A stretch of DNA of 10,607 bases from Klebsiella pneumoniae (GTDB taxonomy: Bacteria > Pseudomonadota > Gammaproteobacteria > Ga0077536), in contig CAMCBY010000102.1 in assembly GCA_945873015.1 (NCBI GenBank), positions 1 through 10,607 of the forward strand, given 5' to 3'. A program made the translations under genes and the position numbers. The notes below the pieces were generated by a model. It did not search any database and was not told the origin of the DNA. It worked only from the letters and a program-made list of their open reading frames with translations. Position 1 is the first letter of the stretch. Each line of letters begins with the position of its first letter. Below are positions 5,908 to 10,607 of the stretch, in pieces.

Positions 5908-7371
5908 ATGCGCGTTGTCGGCGACGGCCTCACTTTCGACGATGTCCTGCTGATTCCTGATTACTCGGACATCCTCCCGCGAGAAGTCGAGCTCAAGACC
6001 CAGCTAACCCGCGACATCGAACTCCAGATCCCCTTGCTCTCGGCGGCCATGGACACCGTCACCGAGTCGCGGCTCGCGATCGCGCTGGCCCAGGAAGGTG
6101 GCATGGGCATCATCCACAAGAACATGACCCTTGAGGAGCAGGCTGCCCAGGTGCGGCGGGTCAAAAAATTCGAGAGCGGCGTGATTCGCGACCCGATCAC
6201 GGTCAGCCCCACGGTCAGCATCGGCGAAGTGCTGGCGCTGACCCGCGCGTCGGGCATTTCCGGTGTGCCGGTGGTGGACAAGGATCAGGTGGTCGGCATC
6301 GTCACCAGTCGCGACCTGCGCTTTGAGAAGCGCTTCGATATTCCAGTCACCGCCATCATGACGCCCCGCGAGCGGCTGGTGACGGTCGGCGAGAACGCCT
6401 CCAAGGACGAAGTCATCTCGCTGCTGCACCAGCATCGCATCGAGAAACTGCTGGTGGTGAACGAGCGCTTCGAGTTGCGCGGCATGATCACCGTCAAAGA
6501 CATCCAGAAGGCCGAACAATACCCCAACGCTTGCAAGGACTCCCAGGAACGCCTGCGGGTCGGCGCGGCGGTCGGCACGGGTGCCGGCACCCATGAACGG
6601 GTCGCGGCGCTGGTCGAGGCCGGCGTCGATGTGCTGGTGGTGGATACCGCCCACGGCCATTCGAAAGGTGTGCTGGACATGGTGCGCTGGATTAAACAGC
6701 ACTATCCCCAGGCGCAGATTATCGGCGGCAATATCGCGACCGGCGACGCCGCCGAGGCGCTGGTGGAAGCGGGCGCCGATGCGGTCAAGGTCGGCATTGG
6801 CCCGGGCTCGATCTGCACTACGCGTATCGTGACCGGTATCGGCGTGCCGCAGATCACGGCGGTGTCGAGCGTCGCTGAGCGGCTCGCCAAACACGGTGTG
6901 CCCTTGATTTCCGACGGCGGCGTGCGGTATTCGGGCGACATTGCCAAGGTGCTCGCGACCGGTGCCCACAGCGTCATGATCGGGTCCTTGTTCGCCGGTG
7001 CCGAAGAAGCGCCGGGCGAAGTCGAGTTGTTCCAGGGCCGCTCGTACAAGTCATACCGCGGCATGGGTTCACTCGGTGCGATGGCACAGACCCACGGCTC
7101 TTCTGACCGTTATTTCCAGGAAGCGGGCGAAATCGAAAAGCTGGTGCCGGAAGGCATTGAAGGCCGTGTGCCCTATAAAGGCCCGCTGTCGGCGATCGTG
7201 CATCAGATGCTCGGTGGCTTGCGCGCCGCGATGGGTTATACCGGTTGCCGTGATATGGCGGAACTGCGCAGCAAACCCAAATTCCTGCGAGTGACCGCGG
7301 CCGGCATGCGTGAAAGCCATGCGCACGACGTGCAGATCACCAAGGAAGCGCCGAATTACCGTCTCGATTGA
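5908..7371 (+). CDS. guaB: Inosine-5'-monophosphate dehydrogenase GuaB
   Basis: GuaB oxidises IMP to XMP with NAD+, the committed step of guanine nucleotide synthesis in the cytoplasm. At 487 residues it matches E. coli (488). The N-terminus has LTFDDVLLIP; a CBS-domain pair (about 92-202) is inserted in the TIM barrel. The catalytic cysteine is C303 in GPGSICTTRIVTG (E. coli C305), the phosphate-binding and flap regions include YRGMGS (383-388), and R401-Y402 in SSDRYF are the residues that activate water in this family. The start is fixed by an in-frame TGA at 5896-5898 and by the family N-terminus. Only a weak GGGA (5892-5895) serves as ribosome binding site. It is the first gene of guaB-guaA, served by the promoter at 5846-5874. 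All key residues are intact. Confidence 0.98.
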   Translation: MRVVGDGLTFDDVLLIPDYSDILPREVELKTQLTRDIELQIPLLSAAMDTVTESRLAIALAQEGGMGIIHKNMTLEEQAAQVRRVKKFESGVIRDPITVSPTVSIGEVLALTRASGISGVPVVDKDQVVGIVTSRDLRFEKRFDIPVTAIMTPRERLVTVGENASKDEVISLLHQHRIEKLLVVNERFELRGMITVKDIQKAEQYPNACKDSQERLRVGAAVGTGAGTHERVAALVEAGVDVLVVDTAHGHSKGVLDMVRWIKQHYPQAQIIGGNIATGDAAEALVEAGADAVKVGIGPGSICTTRIVTGIGVPQITAVSSVAERLAKHGVPLISDGGVRYSGDIAKVLATGAHSVMIGSLFAGAEEAPGEVELFQGRSYKSYRGMGSLGAMAQTHGSSDRYFQEAGEIEKLVPEGIEGRVPYKGPLSAIVHQMLGGLRAAMGYTGCRDMAELRSKPKFLRVTAAGMRESHAHDVQITKEAPNYRLD

Positions 7372-7375
7372 TTCT

Positions 7376-7394
7376 CGCCGCGTGCTGCGCGGCG
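7376..7394 (+). promoter_or_regulatory. GC-rich hairpin in the guaB-guaA spacer
   Basis: CGCCGCG (7376-7382) and CGCGGCG (7388-7394) form a perfect 7-bp stem with a 5-nt TGCTG loop. It occupies most of the 27-bp spacer and ends 4 nt before the guaA ATG. There is no T-run after it, so it is not a classical terminator. It would hide the translation start region of guaA unless ribosomes arriving from guaB opened it; that role is inference. Confidence 0.5.
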
Positions 7395-7398
7395 ACCC

Positions 7399-9009
7399 AT
7401 GAGTAGTGAAATCATGTCCAGCACGCCGGGCACGCCTGCCGATCTGCACGCCGATCGTATTCTGATCCTGGATTTCGGCGCGCAATACACCCAGCTCATC
7501 GCGCGCCGCGTGCGTGAAGCGCAGGTCTACTGCGAGATTCGGCCTTTCGACATGAGTATGGAGGCGGTGCGCGAATTTAATCCGCGCGGCGTGATCCTGT
7601 CGGGTGGGCCGGAGTCGGTCTACGAGAACGAAAAATTCCGCGCGCCGACCGGCGTGTTCGAGCTCGGTGTACCGGTGCTCGGCATCTGCTACGGCATGCA
7701 GACCATGGCCGTGCAGTTGGGCGGCAAGGTTGAGCGTGCGCCTGAGCGCGAGTTTGGTTATGCGCAGGTGCGCGCGCGCGGCCATTCGCAATTGTTCCGC
7801 GATATTCAGGGCCACACCAACGACCAGGGCCACGGCCTGCTCGATGTGTGGATGAGCCACGGTGACCACGTCACCGAGTTGCCGCCCGGTTTCAAATTGA
7901 TAGGCTCGAGCGAGAATGCGCCGATCGCGGCGATGGCCGACGAAGCGCGCCGGTTCTTCGCCGTGCAGTTTCATCCCGAAGTCACCCACACCCATCAAGG
8001 CCAGGCCATCCTCGCGCGCTTCGTGCACGAGATCTGTGGCTGCGCATCGTTGTGGAACCCGGCCAACATCATTGCCGACAGCATTGCCCGTGCGCGCGAG
8101 CTGGTCGGCGAGCAGCGCGTGTTGCTCGGTCTGTCCGGCGGTGTGGATTCTTCGGTGGTGGCGGCGCTGCTGCATGAAGCGATAGGCGACCGTCTGACCT
8201 GCGTATTCGTCGACAACGGTCTGTTGCGTTTAAATGAAGCCGAGCAGGTGATGGCGACCTTCGCCGCCAACATGGGTGTCGATGTGCGCTGCGTCGATGC
8301 CTCGGAGCAGTTCCTCGGCGCACTGGCCGGTGTCGAAGACCCGGAAGACAAGCGCAAGGTCATCGGCCGCACCTTCATCGAGGTATTCGACGCCGAGGCG
8401 AGCAGTATCGAAGGCGTGGCCTTTCTCGCCCAAGGCACCATCTATCCCGATGTCATCGAATCGGCCGGCGCTGCCTCGGGCAAAGCCCATGTGATCAAAT
8501 CCCATCACAACGTCGGCGGCCTGCCGGCGCACATGAAACTCAAGTTGCTTGAGCCTTTGCGTGAACTGTTCAAGGACGAAGTGCGTGAAGTGGGTGTGGC
8601 CTTGGGTTTACCGCGCGAGATGGTCTATCGCCATCCCTTCCCTGGCCCGGGCCTCGGCGTGCGTATCCTCGGCGAAGTGCGGCGTGAATTTGCCGACACC
8701 CTGCGTCGCGCCGATGCCATTTTTATCGAAGAACTCTATCGCCACGATCTTTACAACAAAGTCAGCCAGGCCTTCGCGGTATTTCTGCCGGTCAAATCCG
8801 TCGGCGTGCAAGGTGATGCACGACGCTACGAACATGTCATCGCGCTGCGCGCGGTCGAGACCATCGACTTCATGACCGCCCATTGGGCGCATCTGCCCTA
8901 CGATTTTCTGGACCTCTGCTCGCGACGCATCATCAACGAAATCTCAGGCGTGTCGCGCGTGGTGTACGACATCTCCGGCAAACCGCCGGCGACGATTGAG
9001 TGGGAGTAG
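7399..9009 (+). CDS. guaA: GMP synthase (glutamine-hydrolysing) GuaA
   Basis: GuaA converts XMP to GMP using ATP and ammonia released from glutamine by its own amidotransferase domain. The 536-residue protein has the class I glutamine amidotransferase domain first (about 20-210), with nucleophile C97 in GICYGMQ and the His-Glu pair H192/E194 in FHPEV. The ATP-pyrophosphatase domain follows, with P-loop SGGVDSS (246-252), and the dimerisation domain ends in PPATIEWE. Each active-site position is 11 higher than in E. coli (C86, H181, E183), because the N-terminus carries extra residues (MSSEIMSSTPGTPADLHAD) before RILILDFGAQYTQ. The extra residues leave the start slightly open: the ATG at 7414 is an alternative, and neither has a good Shine-Dalgarno. 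It lies 27 bp after guaB in the same transcript. All catalytic residues are present. Confidence 0.98.
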   Translation: MSSEIMSSTPGTPADLHADRILILDFGAQYTQLIARRVREAQVYCEIRPFDMSMEAVREFNPRGVILSGGPESVYENEKFRAPTGVFELGVPVLGICYGMQTMAVQLGGKVERAPEREFGYAQVRARGHSQLFRDIQGHTNDQGHGLLDVWMSHGDHVTELPPGFKLIGSSENAPIAAMADEARRFFAVQFHPEVTHTHQGQAILARFVHEICGCASLWNPANIIADSIARARELVGEQRVLLGLSGGVDSSVVAALLHEAIGDRLTCVFVDNGLLRLNEAEQVMATFAANMGVDVRCVDASEQFLGALAGVEDPEDKRKVIGRTFIEVFDAEASSIEGVAFLAQGTIYPDVIESAGAASGKAHVIKSHHNVGGLPAHMKLKLLEPLRELFKDEVREVGVALGLPREMVYRHPFPGPGLGVRILGEVRREFADTLRRADAIFIEELYRHDLYNKVSQAFAVFLPVKSVGVQGDARRYEHVIALRAVETIDFMTAHWAHLPYDFLDLCSRRIINEISGVSRVVYDISGKPPATIEWE

Positions 9010-9079
9010 GGGCGCTCTAAACATACCGCGCTGAGTGCCCCGCGCAGTGCCTGTAGTCCTGCCCCCGTGTTGTGCTCGG

Positions 9080-9100
9080 CCACCCGCTGGTGTCGGGTGG
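9080..9100 (+). terminator. Possible guaA terminator hairpin
   Basis: A perfect 7-bp stem, CCACCCG (9080-9086) with CGGGTGG (9094-9100), closes a 7-nt loop 71 bp after the guaA stop. The following TGAATCATT is only partly T-rich, so intrinsic termination would be weak; it may instead protect a 3' end after Rho-dependent termination. Confidence 0.4.
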
Positions 9101-9301
9101 TGAATCATTCCGCTTCCACCGCGACGATCATGAAGTCGCCGCAGTCCCGTTCAAGACAAGTCAGTCGCTGACCTCCAGTCGGGGCGTTTCGCCCATTCGA
9201 TGGCCCGTGAGCCGCTTTTAAGCTCCTGCGCTTTGCCGTCCGATGTACGACAACGAACAGACCTGCCGGCACCTGACGCGCAGGCTCAGTTCTCAAGACC
9301 C

Positions 9302-9330
9302 TTAAGCCTCGCCAGGCATCGCCGGCTTAA
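9302..9330. repeat. Inverted repeat TTAAGCC / GGCTTAA
   Basis: Perfect 7-bp arms at 9302-9308 and 9324-9330 flank a 15-nt centre that itself contains two ATCGCC/CTCGCC-like units. It sits about 155 bp before the oleate hydratase start. It might be a protein binding site or a leader hairpin; no known element is recognised. Confidence 0.35.
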
Positions 9331-9472
9331 CGTGTTCGTCGCAGTCCGCGGGAAATTCGGCTCACAGGAGTAGATCCACCCCTGGCGACCGGTTACCTGC
9401 CCAGCCTATACGCAGACACATTTTCAGTGCCCATCAAAACCTCAGCACCCACAACGCTGCGAGGTCCAAAAA

Positions 9473-9476
9473 AGGA
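9473..9476 (+). promoter_or_regulatory. Ribosome binding site of the oleate hydratase gene
   Basis: AGGA within an A-rich run lies 6 nt before the ATG at 9483. It is among the best-placed ribosome binding sites in the window and supports that start. Confidence 0.75.
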
Positions 9477-9482
9477 ATTTCC

Positions 9483-10607
9483 ATGTACTACAGCAGTGGC
9501 AACTACGAAGCTTTTGCCCGCCCACGCAAACCTGTGGGCGTCGAGAACAAAAGCGCCTGGTTCGTCGGCTCGGGCCTCGCGGCACTGGCGGGTGCGGCCT
9601 TCCTGATCCGCGACGGTCAGATGGCGGGCAAACGCATCACCATGCTCGAGCAGCAGCAGTTACCCGGTGGCGCGCTGGACGGCATCAAGGAGCCGGACAA
9701 GGGTTTCGTGATCCGCGGCGGGCGCGAGATGGAAGAACACTTCGAATGCCTGTGGGACTTGTACCGCTCCATCCCGTCACTCGAGATAGACGGGGCCAGC
9801 GTGCTCGACGAGTTCTATCGACTTGATAAGGACGACCCCAATTCTTCTTTGCAGCGTGCCACCGTGAATCGCGGTGAAGACGCGCATACCGACGGCCTGT
9901 TCACGCTCAGCGAGCAGGCGCTGAAAGAGGTCACCAAGCTGTTCCTGGCCACCCGCGAGGAGATGGAGAACACCCGCATCAACGAGGTGTTCGGTGATGA
10001 ATTCCTGGCCAGCAATTTCTGGATGTACTGGCGCACGATGTTTGCGTTTGAGGAGTGGCACTCGGCATTGGAGATGAAGCTGTACCTGCACCGTTTCATC
10101 CATCAGATAGCCGGCATGCCGGACTTCTCCACCCTGAAGTTCACCAAGTACAACCAGTACGAATCGCTGGTGCTGCCGCTGGTCAAGTGGCTGCAGGATC
10201 AGGGTGTGGTGTTTCAGTACGCGACCGAAGTGACGGATGTTGATTTCGATCTTGCAGTTGGCCGCAAACAGGCGACGCGCATCCATTGGCGCAGCCAGGG
10301 CGTCGCAGGCGGTGTCGATTTGGGTGTCGATGATTTGCTGTTCATGACCATCGGCTCGTTGACCGAGAATTCCGACAATGGCGATCACCACACGTCGGCG
10401 AAACTCGATGTCGGGCCCGCGCCGGCCTGGGATTTATGGCGACGTATCGCAGCGAAAGATGCATCCTTTGGCCACCCGGACGTATTTGGCGCGCATATCC
10501 CCGAGACCAAGTGGGAGTCGGCGACGGTCACCACGCTCGACGAACGCATCCCTAAATTTATCGGCAGGATTGCCAAGCGTGACCCGTTCAGCGGCAAGGT
10601 GGTGACG
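9483..10607 (+). CDS. ohyA: Oleate hydratase (myosin-cross-reactive antigen family), partial 3' end outside window
   Basis: Oleate hydratases are FAD enzymes that add water across the cis-9 double bond of unsaturated fatty acids, giving 10-hydroxy products such as 10-hydroxystearate. The first 375 residues are visible with no stop; family members run to about 550-650 residues. Residues 25-45 form a Rossmann-like FAD site (WFVGSGLAALAGAAFLIRDG) followed by the ribose-binding acid E56 in TMLEQQ. The conserved RGGREMEEHFECLWD segment holds the catalytic glutamate E82. The aromatic FWMYWRTMFAFEEWHSALE stretch (179-197) precedes Y201, spaced 119 residues from E82 as in characterised family members. 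The start is supported by AGGA 6 nt upstream and by the typical MYYSSGNYEAFARP N-terminus. It lies alone after a 473-bp noncoding gap, so it is probably its own transcription unit. Likely roles are fatty acid detoxification or membrane lipid adaptation; these are family knowledge, not visible here. Confidence 0.95.
   Translation, partial: MYYSSGNYEAFARPRKPVGVENKSAWFVGSGLAALAGAAFLIRDGQMAGKRITMLEQQQLPGGALDGIKEPDKGFVIRGGREMEEHFECLWDLYRSIPSLEIDGASVLDEFYRLDKDDPNSSLQRATVNRGEDAHTDGLFTLSEQALKEVTKLFLATREEMENTRINEVFGDEFLASNFWMYWRTMFAFEEWHSALEMKLYLHRFIHQIAGMPDFSTLKFTKYNQYESLVLPLVKWLQDQGVVFQYATEVTDVDFDLAVGRKQATRIHWRSQGVAGGVDLGVDDLLFMTIGSLTENSDNGDHHTSAKLDVGPAPAWDLWRRIAAKDASFGHPDVFGAHIPETKWESATVTTLDERIPKFIGRIAKRDPFSGKVVT

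Larger units (their letters stand above)
9010..9482. other. Noncoding region between guaA and the oleate hydratase gene
   Basis: These 473 bp hold no convincing gene. Frames on either strand (9105-9296 minus, TTG start, 63 codons; 9200-9373 plus, 57 codons) lack ribosome binding sites and family-like sequence. Several inverted repeats occur: CCACCCG/CGGGTGG at 9080-9100, GGGCG/CGCCC with a TTT loop at 9182-9194, and TTAAGCC/GGCTTAA at 9302-9330. The stretch should contain the guaA terminator and the promoter and leader of the oleate hydratase gene. No strong sigma70 promoter is visible, which could mean an activator-dependent or alternative-sigma promoter. Confidence 0.6.

Noticed and set aside
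6004..6969. 321-codon open frame antisense to guaB
   Set aside because: Mirrors guaB codon structure; His/Asp/Arg-rich text with no recognisable domain or start signal.
7069..8175. 368-codon open frame antisense to the guaB end and guaA start
   Set aside because: It crosses the end of one conserved gene and the start of another; composition is that of a shadow frame.
9182..9194. Short hairpin GGGCG-TTT-CGCCC as a terminator
   Set aside because: Only 5 bp of stem and no T-run after it; weaker than the candidate at 9080-9100.
9105..9296. 63-codon minus-strand frame with TTG start, ending GDFMIVAVEAE
   Set aside because: The C-terminal segment looks somewhat protein-like, but there is no ribosome binding site, a TTG start, and the rest is low-quality Arg/Gly/Ala text. 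Kept only as part of the noncoding region description.
9200..9373. 57-codon plus-strand frame (MAREPLLSSC...)
   Set aside because: No Shine-Dalgarno, no hydropathy pattern or motif, and it crosses the inverted repeat at 9302-9330.
1..10607. CRISPR arrays, tRNA or rRNA genes, insertion sequences, phage genes, toxin-antitoxin or defence systems
   Set aside because: No regularly spaced repeats, cloverleaf-like genes, transposase motifs, terminal repeats with target duplications, or defence-type domains were seen on either strand.

Overview
The window looks like a GC-rich gammaproteobacterial chromosome segment made almost entirely of housekeeping genes. Three things point that way: the ybeD-lipB-lipA order, the divergent xseA / guaB-guaA arrangement, and protein sequences that match the remembered E. 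coli counterparts residue for residue around their active sites. Genus cannot be called from this sequence. Nothing seen here amounts to a new multi-gene system. The unusual points are small ones: an overlooked membrane microprotein, an xseA gene without a usable canonical start, mini-ORFs placed ahead of SD-less genes, and a structured noncoding stretch upstream of an oleate hydratase gene.

Layout. 1-493 (minus): 5' part of a YadG-type ABC transporter ATPase, cut by the window edge. 670-1206 (plus): SixA-type histidine phosphatase. 1226-1381 (minus): a 51-residue, two-helix membrane protein, convergent with sixA. 1382-1699: noncoding, with a near-perfect 16-bp palindrome. 1700-4448 (plus): ybeD, lipB, lipA and a DUF218/ElyC-like membrane protein, closely spaced and probably co-transcribed. 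4439-5722 and beyond (minus): xseA, overlapping the previous gene tail to tail by 10 bp. 5846-5874: a sigma70-like promoter for guaB. 5908-9009 (plus): guaB and guaA, separated by 27 bp that contain a perfect 7-bp-stem hairpin. 9010-9482: noncoding with several inverted repeats, one a possible terminator. 9483-10607 (plus): first 375 codons of an oleate hydratase gene, running off the window.

How the genes work together. LipB transfers octanoyl groups from acyl carrier protein to lipoyl domains and LipA inserts the two sulfurs, giving protein-bound lipoate; YbeD is the small conserved partner usually encoded beside them. GuaB and GuaA are the two consecutive steps IMP to XMP to GMP. XseA is the large subunit of exonuclease VII. 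The ABC ATPase, SixA-like phosphatase, ElyC-like protein and oleate hydratase have no evident functional link to these pathways beyond proximity.
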